A stretch of DNA of 46,006 bases from an uncultured Oscillospiraceae bacterium (lineage in GTDB: Bacteria > Bacillota > Clostridia > Oscillospirales > Ruminococcaceae). Position numbers and translations under genes: made by a program. The stretch's first letter is position 1; every line of letters starts with the position of its first letter. The notes beneath the pieces are model-generated. The model saw only the letters and a list, made by a program, of their open reading frames with translations. It had not been told where the DNA came from and did not search any database. Below are positions 7,531 to 16,957 of this stretch, one piece after another. The stretch is from contig CAJUMS010000017.1 in assembly GCA_910587465.1 (NCBI GenBank), positions 1 through 46,006 on the forward strand, in the 5' to 3' direction.

Positions 7531-9617
7531 GAGCTTTGTTGCCACTTAATTATACGGGCGACCCTGTTTCCAAGTCTGCTTAAAATGTCGTTTGAAATAG
7601 TGTCGGTCTGTCTTGCGATATCGCAGGCGGTAATCTGTTCACAGCCCGAATTTCCGATAATTACGGCGATATCCCCCTGCTTAACGTCAATTCCCGAAAC
7701 GTTGACGATAGTCTGATCCATACATATCTTTCCGATTATCGGCGCGCGGCTCCCGTTTATCAGCACGGTCCCAATGCCGTCGGAGAGCTTTCTCGGGAGC
7801 CCGTCCGCATAGCCGACCGCAAGTGCCGCGACGCGAATATCGTTATCGGCAATGCTATCAAGACCATACCCGACAGGCTCGCCCATGTATACGTTTCTTA
7901 CAGACGTAACACGCGTTTTTACCGACAAGACGGGCAATAATTTTTCGTGTCCGACACCTCCGTAAAGCGCTATGCCAACGCGGACATAATCGCCTCCGAG
8001 ATACGCGTAATTCATCAATCCGTAACTTGCCAACAAATGCAGCTTGGGAAAATAACCGTCATTGGAAAGCTTGTCCGCTGTTTCATAGAACCTATCCGCC
8101 TGATTTTCCGTAAACTCCCTGTCGGGCGGCGATGTGGTCTCGTCAGCGGATAAATGCGTGAAAACGCCATCAACGATCAGATTTTTCATTTCAAAGACCC
8201 GTCTTATCTCCAAATAATTTTCCGAACGGATACCGAGCCTCCGCATTCCCGTATCAACACCTATATGAACGTGAAATTTCCCGTAGCCATTCAGTGTTTT
8301 GGCGTAATCAAAATCAACGACCGCCTGGGATAATTTAAATATTTTCAACAGTGGAAACTGCGTCGGGTGAGTATAGCCGAGTATCAGAATTTCTCCCTTG
8401 ACGCCGTGACGGCGCAGCTCGGCGCCCTCAACGGCGGTCGCGGTGCAAAAGGCTCTTATCCCAATTTTATTTAACTCGCGCGCTATCAATACCGCGCCGT
8501 GACCGTAAGCGTTCGCTTTAACAACGGGCATAAGCTCCGAGCCCACGGGCGAGATACCGCGTAAAAAATCAACGTTTTTCCGCAGGATCTTTGTGTCAAT
8601 CTCCGCCCAGACGCGAGCCTTTGGCGAACGGAGCGCTCCGCGTATCTTGCCGATCGATGCAGTAACATGCACGGCAAATATTGAGAATATAGCTGACAAA
8701 AGCGTTGTCAAAACAAACAGAAGAAGCGTTCTTTTTTCAAAGAAATCCTTTGAAATGATTTTTGAAGCGCCGCGCAAGGCAAGGATCACAGCGGGATGAA
8801 TAATATATATCCACATCGAGATTTTGCGCAACACGGGCTTTTGCGGCACACTGATCGTTTTCAGAAGAGCGAAAATAAAAAGCATGACGGGTATCAGAAA
8901 TATATACATACTATCGTGACGGGGAACTTTAAATTGGCGCAGCAAAAAGGCCTCTGCGGTCATTAAAGCTAAGGAAACAATACCGCCCGCCGCGATCTTT
9001 TTACGGTCGAATTCGGTGTCGAGTTTTGCGAATTTCGATCCAAGCAGCAGAAACAAAGGAGCAAAAAACAGTCCGTTTCTCGTATACGAAAACACGCCGA
9101 AAAGTATATCGTAAAATGTTTTTATTATCGGGTTATTTACGGATAATCCGTAATAACTATCGCCAAAAAGCCCGAGCAAATACAGAACCGCGGCAAAAAT
9201 AATTGCTTTTTTAAAGGTCGTTTTGTTCAGGAAATAAACGATAATTATACCCAATATGCAGGCGGGAAAGTACCACAGATGATAGAAATAACCGTCAAAC
9301 AGCAGCATTCTGACCGCTTTCATAAACGTAAATTCCTTGAAATATCCCGAAATTATCCCGAACGGAATATACAAGGCAGTCACTGACAAATACATTTCAG
9401 AAAGCTTTATAATTGCCCTTCGAGGCTCGTTAAAATTTGTGAACATTCCCGTTACCATAAAGAAAAACGGCACGGCAATACGCGCGAGTATCCTTGTGAG
9501 AAAAAAATCCGCGGCGGGGGATATCGTTTCAAGCGGAGCGGTATGTATCGCGATGACCAAGACCGCCGCTATAACACGGAAAATATCAAGCGAGCCGCTT
9601 TTTTTGTTACCTTTCAT
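7527..9617 (-). CDS. vanT: VanT-type membrane serine/alanine racemase
   Basis: 696 aa, almost the length of enterococcal VanT (about 700). Residues 1-325 are an acyltransferase-3-like membrane domain with about ten hydrophobic helices, opening with SLDIFRVIAAVLVIAIHT. Residues 330-696 are a fold-III PLP alanine racemase: PLP lysine Lys367 in VVKANAYGHG, then GVFTHLSADE, VGYGLDSIAD and KICMDQTIVNVSG. In VanC/VanG-type systems VanT supplies D-Ser for the D-Ala-D-Ser ligase, with the membrane part thought to take up L-Ser. Its start overlaps the end of vanXY by 11 nt and has GGAGCGG upstream. D-Ser rather than D-Ala specificity is inferred from architecture and neighbours. Confidence 0.92.
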   Translation of the reverse strand: MKGNKKSGSLDIFRVIAAVLVIAIHTAPLETISPAADFFLTRILARIAVPFFFMVTGMFTNFNEPRRAIIKLSEMYLSVTALYIPFGIISGYFKEFTFMKAVRMLLFDGYFYHLWYFPACILGIIIVYFLNKTTFKKAIIFAAVLYLLGLFGDSYYGLSVNNPIIKTFYDILFGVFSYTRNGLFFAPLFLLLGSKFAKLDTEFDRKKIAAGGIVSLALMTAEAFLLRQFKVPRHDSMYIFLIPVMLFIFALLKTISVPQKPVLRKISMWIYIIHPAVILALRGASKIISKDFFEKRTLLLFVLTTLLSAIFSIFAVHVTASIGKIRGALRSPKARVWAEIDTKILRKNVDFLRGISPVGSELMPVVKANAYGHGAVLIARELNKIGIRAFCTATAVEGAELRRHGVKGEILILGYTHPTQFPLLKIFKLSQAVVDFDYAKTLNGYGKFHVHIGVDTGMRRLGIRSENYLEIRRVFEMKNLIVDGVFTHLSADETTSPPDREFTENQADRFYETADKLSNDGYFPKLHLLASYGLMNYAYLGGDYVRVGIALYGGVGHEKLLPVLSVKTRVTSVRNVYMGEPVGYGLDSIADNDIRVAALAVGYADGLPRKLSDGIGTVLINGSRAPIIGKICMDQTIVNVSGIDVKQGDIAVIIGNSGCEQITACDIARQTDTISNDILSRLGNRVARIIKWQQSS

Positions 9618-10344
9618 AGTTTCCGCTCCGTTTCGTAATTATAAATCCATCGCGGTTATTACCCGAAACATCAATGATATCTTCGCCATCAAACGAATAA
9701 TTTCCCGCCGCCAAGTATGATATTTCATATTCATTCCGAAAAACAAGCGGTTCGGTCCAATATGTAAACTGCTTTATATATTCGATATATTCCTCGAGTA
9801 CAAAGGCGTTTTTTTCAATGATCTCCGCGTGAGGCGCTCCGACATATCTGAAGTGCCATGGCTCATAGGCGATTTTCGTTATATGCTCCTTGCCTAAAGG
9901 GTATCGCAGTATAAAGCCGTATTTTGCTGCAATCGCTTTGAATTTGCCGCATATACCATCATTGGGAAATTCGGGACGGATAAAATCTATATGCTGACGG
10001 GTTACTCCCAGATCTATCGCAAGTCCCGTCTGATGTTCGCTGTGCGCAGGTTTGGCAACGTATTTTTCGGTAAATTCCATCCCGCTTTCATTAAGGCTGT
10101 CGTCCCATATTTTTTGTTGCTCCGCCAAAGAACGGTATCCGCTTACCGGAGTGATCTCCGACCATCCGTTAATTTCTGTCATTGCCGTTTCAAGGTGTAG
10201 TGCCGCAGTATACCTCAATGTGATATCGGAACCGTTCACGGCTTTGAGACCGGGAATTGCATTTTCATGAATGAGTATATCTTCATTTACCAATATCAGA
10301 TTTCCTTTATAAATACCGTCTTTTGTTAAATATATTCTGCTCAT
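9607..10344 (-). CDS. vanXY: VanXY-type D,D-dipeptidase/carboxypeptidase
   Basis: 245 aa, zinc peptidase of the VanY/LAS (M15) fold. The zinc ligands are visible: the SxHxxGxAxD motif as SEHQTGLAIDL (His104, Asp111) and ExPWH as YEPWHFRYVG (Glu161, His164). The N-terminus has no signal peptide or membrane helix, which favours a cytosolic VanXY over a membrane VanY. Such enzymes remove D-Ala-D-Ala dipeptide and terminal D-Ala so that D-Ser-ended precursors dominate. Residues ~190-245 form an extra C-terminal extension I do not recognise. Its ATG overlaps the ligase stop (ATGA) and its end overlaps vanT, so all three are translationally coupled. Confidence 0.88.
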   Translation of the reverse strand: MSRIYLTKDGIYKGNLILVNEDILIHENAIPGLKAVNGSDITLRYTAALHLETAMTEINGWSEITPVSGYRSLAEQQKIWDDSLNESGMEFTEKYVAKPAHSEHQTGLAIDLGVTRQHIDFIRPEFPNDGICGKFKAIAAKYGFILRYPLGKEHITKIAYEPWHFRYVGAPHAEIIEKNAFVLEEYIEYIKQFTYWTEPLVFRNEYEISYLAAGNYSFDGEDIIDVSGNNRDGFIITKRSGNYER

Positions 10345-11390
10345 ATCCGCTCAGCCGCCTTATCTATTATCATCTCTATCACCTGCGCGAACGAATATCC
10401 CGCCGCTTTCATCATTGACGGAAAACGGCTGTGTTCGGTAAACCCCGGAATAGTGTTTACTTCGTTGAAAACGATCTCGCCGTCCTCGGATAAAAACATA
10501 TCAACTCTTGCAAATCCGCGGCACCCCAAAGTCCTGTAAACGGTCTTTGCCGTTTCTTTTATGCGGTTTGAGAGTTCCGCGGAAACGGGCGCGGGACATA
10601 ATATCCGCGAGCTCTTGGGTGTGTATTTTTCGGTATAATCGAAAAAGCTGTCCGCCAATATAATTTGGTCAACTTCGCCGATTATAAGCTCATTGGTCCC
10701 AATAATTGCGCAGCCGACTTCGGTGCCTTTGATCTCCCCCTCGATTATAATTTCATTATCGAATTTAAATGCCTTTTCCGCCGCCTTTATCAATTCGCCG
10801 ATATCGGAAACTCTTGATATCCCGCACGACGAGCCTCCACGAAGCGGTTTTACATATACCGGCAAGTCAATCGCTCTTTCAACTTGATTGGGCTTGATTT
10901 TTGCCAAATCGGTATATGTGATCGCTTCCGGAACAGCGATCCCCGCTGTTGACACCAATTTGTGCGCTCTGTCCTTGTCCATGCAGACCGCCGACGGGAG
11001 CACTCCGCAGCCGCATATCGGGATACCCGCAAGCTCGAGCAGTCCTTGCAGTGTTCCGTCCTCACCGCCCATTCCGTGCATTACGGGAAAAGCTGTGTCG
11101 ATATGTATTTTCAGCTTGTCCGGGATAAGGCACTGCGATTTTCTGTCGGGTGAAATCACCGCCTTTACAAGATAATCGCTCAGCTCGTCCGCGGAAGCAC
11201 CTTTGAAAAAGGTATCGTGAAATACGTCCATATCACCCGAAAAATAGAACCATTCGCCCTCCTTGGATATCCAGACCGGAACGGCGTTGTACCCGCTCGG
11301 CAAATTGTTTAGCACCGCTTCCGCGGAGTGCAGGGATATTTCGTGCTCCGAGGATGTTCCCCCGAAAATTACCGCAATGTTTTTGTTCAC
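10341..11390 (-). CDS. vanG: VanG-type D-alanine--D-serine ligase (D-Ala-D-X ligase family)
   Basis: 349 aa ATP-grasp ligase starting at GTG with a strong GGGGGAAG site. Visible are the N-terminal VIFGGTSSEHEISL, the substrate-binding HGMGGEDGTLQG, the KPLRGGSSCGISRV ATP loop, and the C-terminal RVDMFL...FNEVNTIPGFTEHS magnesium/ATP site. The omega-loop reads DYTEKYT (252-258): the Tyr of the KY motif rules against a D-Lac ligase of VanA type, where a His occupies that place, and EKYT resembles what I recall of VanG/VanC ligases. A chromosomal D-Ala-D-Ala ligase cannot be excluded from this alone; linkage to vanXY and vanT makes the D-Ser ligase call likely. No vanRS or vanU genes lie upstream. 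Confidence 0.85.
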   Translation of the reverse strand: MNKNIAVIFGGTSSEHEISLHSAEAVLNNLPSGYNAVPVWISKEGEWFYFSGDMDVFHDTFFKGASADELSDYLVKAVISPDRKSQCLIPDKLKIHIDTAFPVMHGMGGEDGTLQGLLELAGIPICGCGVLPSAVCMDKDRAHKLVSTAGIAVPEAITYTDLAKIKPNQVERAIDLPVYVKPLRGGSSCGISRVSDIGELIKAAEKAFKFDNEIIIEGEIKGTEVGCAIIGTNELIIGEVDQIILADSFFDYTEKYTPKSSRILCPAPVSAELSNRIKETAKTVYRTLGCRGFARVDMFLSEDGEIVFNEVNTIPGFTEHSRFPSMMKAAGYSFAQVIEMIIDKAAERI

Positions 11391-11895
11391 TTTTGTCTTC
11401 CCCCTATTTATTAAGACTTCAATCCTTTTCTTTTATTATAATTAAACCTTTTCAATAATGTTTTTGTTTTTACTTGCGATAATCTGATGAGTTTATTATA
11501 AATTCTTACAATTTTATGACATTAAAGCAATCATAGTCTTTAAAATAGCCCATTTATTATCATGCGTTCAGGCAAGACATGTGCGTCGGGATATTGAATA
11601 TGCTCTGAGTTGTAATCACGGGCGGCGCGGTTTTGCGCCATTTCAGAATATTGCCGCAACCGGAACATAATTGCATATCATGATTTGCTTTCTGTCCCAT
11701 ACGGTTTTATACATAAAATAAAAATTGCACACAAGCGTACTTTTTGTGCAGAAATATTTTTTGTATACATATTGCTTTTTTTGAGGATTTATGGTATGAT
11801 TATATAGAATAGGATAAAATTCGAGTATCGTAAAATATATACCCTCTAATTTCGAATGTTATCCCATAATAATAACATAACGAGGGAGTAGAAAA
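11391..11895. other. Divergent intergenic region between vanG and carB
   Basis: 505 bases, mostly AT-rich. It holds the carB promoter and RBS at the right end. On the minus strand near 11440 there is a TATAAT-like box upstream of vanG without a convincing -35 partner. A small GC hairpin (GGCGC/GCGCC around 11625-11642) is the only other structure. No gene, RNA gene, pyr attenuator or VanR-type repeat was recognised. Confidence 0.5.
11772..11800 (+). promoter_or_regulatory. Promoter of carB
   Basis: TTGCTT (11772-11777), 17-bp spacer, TATGAT (11795-11800). The carB ATG is 96 nt further, preceded by GAGGGAG. The leader shows no anti-terminator/terminator pair of the PyrR type. Confidence 0.6.
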
Positions 11896-14800
11896 ATGCC
11901 CAAAAAGACAGATATCAACAAGATAATGATCATCGGCTCGGGACCAATAATAATCGGTCAGGCGTGCGAGTTCGACTATTCGGGAACACAAGCGTGCAAG
12001 GCGCTGAAAAAGCTGGGTTACGAGATAGTCCTCGTAAATTCCAACCCCGCGACTATCATGACCGACCCCGACGTCGCGGACATCACTTATATCGAACCAT
12101 TGAACGTTTCTCGTCTTACACAGATAATCGAAAAGGAGCGCCCCGACGCGCTGCTGCCCAATCTCGGCGGACAGAGCGGTCTGAACCTCTGCTCGGAGCT
12201 TGCCGAGGAGGGTGTTCTTGAGAAGTACGGCGTTAAGGTCATCGGCGTTCAGGTAGATGCGATAGAGCGCGGCGAGGATCGTATCGAATTCAAGCACACT
12301 ATGGAAAAGCTCGGGATCGAAATGCCGCGCAGCGAGGTAGCGTACACCGTTGACGAGGCGCTTGCCATTGCTGACAAGCTTCACTACCCCGTGGTTCTCC
12401 GTCCCGCGTATACTATGGGCGGCGCAGGCGGTGGACTGGTATACAACGTCGACGAGCTTAAAGTTGTCTGCGCGAGAGGACTTCAGGCTTCTCTTGTCGG
12501 ACAGGTTCTTGTCGAAGAGTCCATTGCGGGCTGGGAGGAGCTTGAGCTTGAAGTAGTTCGCGACGCGGAAAACAACGTTATCACAGTCTGCTTTATCGAG
12601 AACATCGACCCTATCGGCGTTCACACGGGCGACAGCTTCTGCTCCGCGCCCATGCTCACGATAAGCGAGGACGTTCAGAAGAAATTACAGGAATATTCGT
12701 ACAGCATTGTAAAGGCTATCGAGGTTATCGGCGGCTGTAACTGTCAGTTCGCGCACGACCCCGTTTCGGGAAGGATTGTCGTTATCGAGATCAACCCGCG
12801 CACCTCGCGTTCGTCCGCTCTGGCTTCAAAGGCTACGGGTTTCCCGATCGCGCTGGTTTCGGCAATGCTCGCGTGCGGTCTTACCCTTAAAGAAATTCCC
12901 TGCGGCAAGTACGGAACGCTGGACAAGTATGTTCCCGACGGCGATTATGTTGTAATCAAGTTTGCGCGGTGGGCATTCGAGAAGTTCAAGGGCGCTTCGG
13001 ACAAGCTCGGCACGCAGATGCGCGCTGTCGGCGAGGTAATGTCAATAGGCAAGACCTACAAGGAAGCGTTTCAGAAAGCTATCCGTTCCCTTGAAACGGG
13101 ACGTTATGGCTTGGGTTATGCAAAGGATTTTCACGAGCTTAGCAAGGAGGAACTGCTGTCGAAGCTTACCTATCCGTCCTCCGAGCGGCAATTCATCATT
13201 TACGAAGCTCTGCGTAAGGGCGTTACGACAGACGAGATATTCAACCTCACCAAGATAAAGCATTGGTTCTTGGAGCAGATGTTGGAGCTTATTAAAGAAG
13301 AGGAATCTCTTGCGGCGGCAAAGGGCAAGGTTCCCGAAAAGGACGTTTTGAAGCAGGCTAAGCGCGACGGCTTCTCCGACCGCTACCTCTCGAAGCTGCT
13401 TGAGGTTCCCGAGGCGGATATCCGCGAAAAGCGCAGAGAATATGGCATTAACGAGGCTTGGGAGGGCGTTCACGTAAGCGGCACGGAGAACGCGGCCTAC
13501 TATTACTCCACCTACAACCTTGACGAGGACAAAAGTCCCGTTAATACGGACAAACCTAAAATTATGATACTCGGCGGCGGTCCGAACAGAATAGGGCAGG
13601 GTATCGAGTTCGACTACTGCTGCGTTCACGCGGCGCTGGCGCTGAAATCGCTCGGCTTCGAGTCGATAATCGTCAACTGCAACCCCGAGACCGTTTCCAC
13701 CGACTACGACACCTCGGACAAGCTCTATTTCGAGCCGTTGACGCTGGAGGACGTTCTTTCTATACATGAAAAGGAAAAGCCCGTCGGCGTTATCGCGCAG
13801 TTCGGCGGTCAGACTCCTCTCAATCTCGCGGCGGAGCTTAAAAAGAACGGCGTGAATATCCTCGGCACTACTCCCGAGACCATTGACCTCGCGGAGGATC
13901 GCGATCATTTCCGCGCTATGATGGAGCGTCTGGAAATCCCCATGCCCGAGAGCGGAATGGCTGTTACGGTCGACGATGCGCTCGAGATCGCGAACCGTAT
14001 CGGCTACCCCGTAATGGTTCGCCCGTCCTACGTTCTAGGCGGACGCGGAATGGAGATAGTTCACGACGATGAGATGATGCGCGTTTATATGAGCGCGGCT
14101 GCCGGCGTTACTCCCGACCGTCCGATACTCATCGACAGGTTCCTTAACCACGCGACCGAGTGCGAGGCGGACGCTATCTCCGACGGCACTCATTGCTTCG
14201 TACCCGCGGTCATGGAGCATATCGAGCTTGCAGGCGTTCACAGCGGTGATTCCGCGTGCATTCTCCCCGCAAAAAATCTCTCCGACAAGCATATCGCGAC
14301 TATCAAGGAGTACACGCGCAAGATAGCCGTGGAAATGGGCGTTGTGGGGCTTATGAATATGCAGTACGCTATCGAGGGCGACACCGTATATGTTCTCGAG
14401 GCTAACCCGCGCGCTTCCCGTACCGTGCCGCTCGTTTCCAAGGTCTGTGATATCAATATGGTCAAAGTCGCGACCGAGATAATGACCGCGCAGTTCACGA
14501 AAAAACCTTCTCCCGTACCCGAGCTTCACGACCGCGTTATCCCGCATTACGGCGTAAAAGAGGCAGTGTTCCCGTTTAATATGTTCCAGGAGGTAGATCC
14601 TATTTTGGGTCCCGAAATGCGCTCCACGGGTGAGGTTCTGGGTATTTCCCCGAGCTTCGGCGAAGCGTATTACAAAGCTCAGGAGGCGACCCAGACAAGA
14701 CTTCCAATGGAGGGCACGGTGCTGCTTTCCGTCTGCGACCGCGACAAGCCCGAGCTTGTTGACATTGCAAAGGCATTCGAGAAGCTTGGCTTCAAGATAC

Positions 14801-15117
14801 TGTCCACGGGCAAGAGCTACGAGCTTATTACCCAAGCGGGCATTGCCGCGGAGAAGGTTCTCAAGCTTTACGAGGGCAGACCGAACATCACCGACAAGAT
14901 CGCGAACGGCGAGATACAGCTTATAATAAACACTCCCGCGGGCAAGACCAGCGCGAACGACGACAGCTATATCCGCAAGTCCGCGATAAAGCACCGCGTT
15001 CCGTACATCACCACCATGGCTGCCGCAAAGGCGAGCGCGGAAGGTATCGCGGCTATCAAGAACAACTCGCATCTCGGCGTTAAGTCGCTTCAGGAGTTCC
15101 ACGCGGAGATAAAGTAA
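11896..15117 (+). CDS. carB: Carbamoyl-phosphate synthase large subunit
   Basis: 1073 aa, normal length. CarB makes carbamoyl phosphate from bicarbonate, ammonia (from the CarA glutaminase) and two ATP, for arginine and pyrimidine synthesis. It shows the two internal homologous halves, each opening with the same kind of signature (IMIIGSGPIIIGQACEFDYS near residue 10; IMILGGGPNRIGQGIEFDYC near 556), each with an ATP-grasp core including EINPRTSRSSALASKATG and EANPRASRTVPLVSKV. The last ~140 residues are the MGS-fold allosteric domain (LSTGKSYELITQAGI). carA is not adjacent and not in this window. It has its own promoter and terminator, so it is probably a single-gene unit. Confidence 0.97.
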   Translation: MPKKTDINKIMIIGSGPIIIGQACEFDYSGTQACKALKKLGYEIVLVNSNPATIMTDPDVADITYIEPLNVSRLTQIIEKERPDALLPNLGGQSGLNLCSELAEEGVLEKYGVKVIGVQVDAIERGEDRIEFKHTMEKLGIEMPRSEVAYTVDEALAIADKLHYPVVLRPAYTMGGAGGGLVYNVDELKVVCARGLQASLVGQVLVEESIAGWEELELEVVRDAENNVITVCFIENIDPIGVHTGDSFCSAPMLTISEDVQKKLQEYSYSIVKAIEVIGGCNCQFAHDPVSGRIVVIEINPRTSRSSALASKATGFPIALVSAMLACGLTLKEIPCGKYGTLDKYVPDGDYVVIKFARWAFEKFKGASDKLGTQMRAVGEVMSIGKTYKEAFQKAIRSLETGRYGLGYAKDFHELSKEELLSKLTYPSSERQFIIYEALRKGVTTDEIFNLTKIKHWFLEQMLELIKEEESLAAAKGKVPEKDVLKQAKRDGFSDRYLSKLLEVPEADIREKRREYGINEAWEGVHVSGTENAAYYYSTYNLDEDKSPVNTDKPKIMILGGGPNRIGQGIEFDYCCVHAALALKSLGFESIIVNCNPETVSTDYDTSDKLYFEPLTLEDVLSIHEKEKPVGVIAQFGGQTPLNLAAELKKNGVNILGTTPETIDLAEDRDHFRAMMERLEIPMPESGMAVTVDDALEIANRIGYPVMVRPSYVLGGRGMEIVHDDEMMRVYMSAAAGVTPDRPILIDRFLNHATECEADAISDGTHCFVPAVMEHIELAGVHSGDSACILPAKNLSDKHIATIKEYTRKIAVEMGVVGLMNMQYAIEGDTVYVLEANPRASRTVPLVSKVCDINMVKVATEIMTAQFTKKPSPVPELHDRVIPHYGVKEAVFPFNMFQEVDPILGPEMRSTGEVLGISPSFGEAYYKAQEATQTRLPMEGTVLLSVCDRDKPELVDIAKAFEKLGFKILSTGKSYELITQAGIAAEKVLKLYEGRPNITDKIANGEIQLIINTPAGKTSANDDSYIRKSAIKHRVPYITTMAAAKASAEGIAAIKNNSHLGVKSLQEFHAEIK

Positions 15118-15131
15118 AAATAAAGTTAAAG

Positions 15132-15163
15132 AAAAACCGGGAGGATATCCTCTCGGTTTTTTA
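15132..15163 (+). terminator. Intrinsic terminator of carB
   Basis: AACCGGGAGGA and TCCTCTCGGTT form an 11-bp stem (one G-U pair) with a 2-nt loop, followed by a six-T run, 18 bases after the carB stop. It lies in the gap to the convergent SulP gene. Confidence 0.92.
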
Positions 15164-15179
15164 TTTTATTAGCTTGTTA

Positions 15180-16814
15180 TCAGAGCTTGGAGATGTATCT
15201 GAACGCCGTGTCGGTGCTCCAGAAGAACATATCGTCGTGAAAGCGTTCTTTCAGACCGCAGCGCTCTATCATTGACATAACGGGAGGCTGAACACAGGAG
15301 AAGTAAACCATGATACCGCTTGCGATAAGCCGCTCGCAGTACTCATGCAGCGCCTCTACGCCCGAGATATCCGCGACGGTGACTCCGCGCATTGAGAATA
15401 TCACGTTGTAGTTCTCGCCGAGCGCGGATATTTTCTCCTCAAGCTTTGCACAGGTGCCGAAGTAGAGAGGACCGGATATGTACACAACACAGGTGTATTT
15501 CAGCTTTTTGGGATCTATCTCTGGATCGTCAAGCCTGTGCGGGTCTACCTCCGCGACGGTGACCTGCATGTCCGAGACCTTGACCACGAACATTATTATC
15601 GAGAACGCAACGCCGATAACTATCGCGATTGTCAGGTCGAATACCACAGTCGCGATCATTGTGATAAGGAATTGCAGAATGGCGGTCTTGATCTTCTTGC
15701 CGAAAATGGACTTTATCGAAGTCCAGTCGTTCATTCTCCAAGCCGTAACTATAAGAACGCCTGCCAGCGCCGAAAGCGGTATCATCGACATAACGCCGCC
15801 GAGCACAAACATCGAAAGCAGCAGTATCGCAGAGTGAACTATTGAAGTCATTCTCGTCTGTCCGCCCGACTTTATCGCGACGCTTGTACGCGCTATCGCC
15901 GCGGTCGCGGGTACGCCGCCGAAAAAAGGAAGTATCATATTTCCGATACCCTGCGCGGCAAGCTCGACGTTCGCGTTGAGCTTTTCGTTCTTCATTCTGC
16001 CCGCCGAAGCGCCGCACAGCAGCGATTCGATAAGCCCGAGCGCCGCTATCGATACGGCGGGGATTATCAGCCCCTTGACAGTGTTCCAGTCCGCAAACGC
16101 CGAGAGGCTCAGTCGGTCGTCCAGAAATACCGTTTTGGGTATCTCGCCTACAACGGGAACCTCAAACTTAAATATCATATTTGCGGCAGTCGTGAGCACT
16201 ATCGCCGCAAGAGAGCTTGGAAAATATTGGTTTATCTTCTTCGGATACAGAAACATAAACACAATTACAGCCGCGCCTATTATCAGCCCCGTGAGGTTTA
16301 CGTGCTGTTCGAGTTTGAAGTAGCTTCCAATCTTTTCGAGTGTAGTCATGCCCTCCGAGGTAAGCCCCGAGAGATTGTTGACCTGTCCGAGCGCTATCGT
16401 TATCGCAATTCCGCTCGTAAATCCAGTGATGACGGGCATAGGCAGGTACGACACCAGTCCGCCGAGTTTGAATATTCCCGCCACGAGCAGCAGCGCTCCC
16501 GCGATAAAGCTCGCAACAAACACGCCCTGTATACCGTACTGAGCAACAAGCGACGCAAGAATGGCGGTCATTGCACCCGTCGGTCCGCTTATCTGATACG
16601 AAGCGCCCGCCAAACCGCCTATTATCAGTCCCGCAAACACCGCGGTGATAAGTCCCGAAGCCGCCGTCGCTCCCGAGCTTACGCCGAATGCCAGCGCAAG
16701 CGGCAGAGCCACCGCCGCGACGGTCACGCCGGCGAGCGTGTCCTTGCCGAATTTCTTGGCGTTGTAGCCCTTGAATTCGTTCCCGATTATCTTTGCGTAT
16801 TCCTTTATCAGCAT
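15180..16814 (-). CDS. SulP-family anion transporter with STAS domain
   Basis: 544 aa. The N-terminal ~420 residues are membrane-embedded (10 or more hydrophobic helices) with SulP features: DTLAGVTVAAVALPLALAFG, the GLAGASYQISGPTGAM motif, YLPMPVITGFTSGIAI, and AAQGIGNMILPFFGGVPATA. The last ~115 residues are a cytosolic STAS domain (VVYISGPLYFGTCAKLEEKI ... VADISGVEALHEYCERL). The family exchanges or symports sulfate, bicarbonate, chloride or dicarboxylates; the substrate cannot be read from sequence. It is convergent with carB, which consumes bicarbonate, but that is no more than suggestive. It has its own promoter. Confidence 0.93.
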   Translation of the reverse strand: MLIKEYAKIIGNEFKGYNAKKFGKDTLAGVTVAAVALPLALAFGVSSGATAASGLITAVFAGLIIGGLAGASYQISGPTGAMTAILASLVAQYGIQGVFVASFIAGALLLVAGIFKLGGLVSYLPMPVITGFTSGIAITIALGQVNNLSGLTSEGMTTLEKIGSYFKLEQHVNLTGLIIGAAVIVFMFLYPKKINQYFPSSLAAIVLTTAANMIFKFEVPVVGEIPKTVFLDDRLSLSAFADWNTVKGLIIPAVSIAALGLIESLLCGASAGRMKNEKLNANVELAAQGIGNMILPFFGGVPATAAIARTSVAIKSGGQTRMTSIVHSAILLLSMFVLGGVMSMIPLSALAGVLIVTAWRMNDWTSIKSIFGKKIKTAILQFLITMIATVVFDLTIAIVIGVAFSIIMFVVKVSDMQVTVAEVDPHRLDDPEIDPKKLKYTCVVYISGPLYFGTCAKLEEKISALGENYNVIFSMRGVTVADISGVEALHEYCERLIASGIMVYFSCVQPPVMSMIERCGLKERFHDDMFFWSTDTAFRYISKL

Positions 16815-16861
16815 AACAAAAATCTTCTTCCGTATTATTTTATGAACACATCACAACTCCT

Positions 16862-16890
16862 ATTTTACGCCTTTATCCGCGTAAAGTCAA
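16862..16890 (-). promoter_or_regulatory. Promoter of the SulP transporter
   Basis: Minus strand: TTGACT (16890-16885), 17-bp spacer, TAAAAT (16867-16862), about 48 nt before the ATG at 16814. It points away from the aldo/keto reductase promoter at 16958. Confidence 0.75.
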
Positions 16891-16913
16891 GTAGAATTAC
16901 TCTGCACTTTAAC

Positions 16914-16939
16914 ATTGGTTTTTGTTGGAATTAACCAAT
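16914..16939. promoter_or_regulatory. Inverted repeat between two divergent promoters (possible operator)
   Basis: ATTGGTT (16914-16920) and AACCAAT (16933-16939) are 7-bp arms 12 bases apart, placed between the SulP and aldo/keto reductase promoters. A second small dyad (GGAT/ATCC, 16943-16956) follows. Binding by a regulator is a guess. Confidence 0.3.
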
Positions 16940-16957
16940 TTGGGATGGTATTATCCA

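Noticed and set aside
7378..7545. A 56-residue N-terminal extension of the DUF2520 protein
   Set aside because: It overlaps the vanT end and the mapped promoter and lacks an RBS; the Rossmann fold begins at the ATG 7377 with a good site.
12000..15102. Long minus-strand open frames within carB (for example 14035-15102 and 13042-13908)
   Set aside because: They are shadows of a highly conserved carB frame, have no RBS or recognisable motifs, and have skewed composition.
15180..16814. Assignment of the SulP protein as a bicarbonate feeder for CarB
   Set aside because: The genes are convergent with separate promoters and a terminator between; substrate cannot be read from sequence.
16942..16957. 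Second operator dyad GGAT/ATCC
   Set aside because: Arms are only four bases, a frequent chance event; kept only as a remark to the larger inverted repeat.
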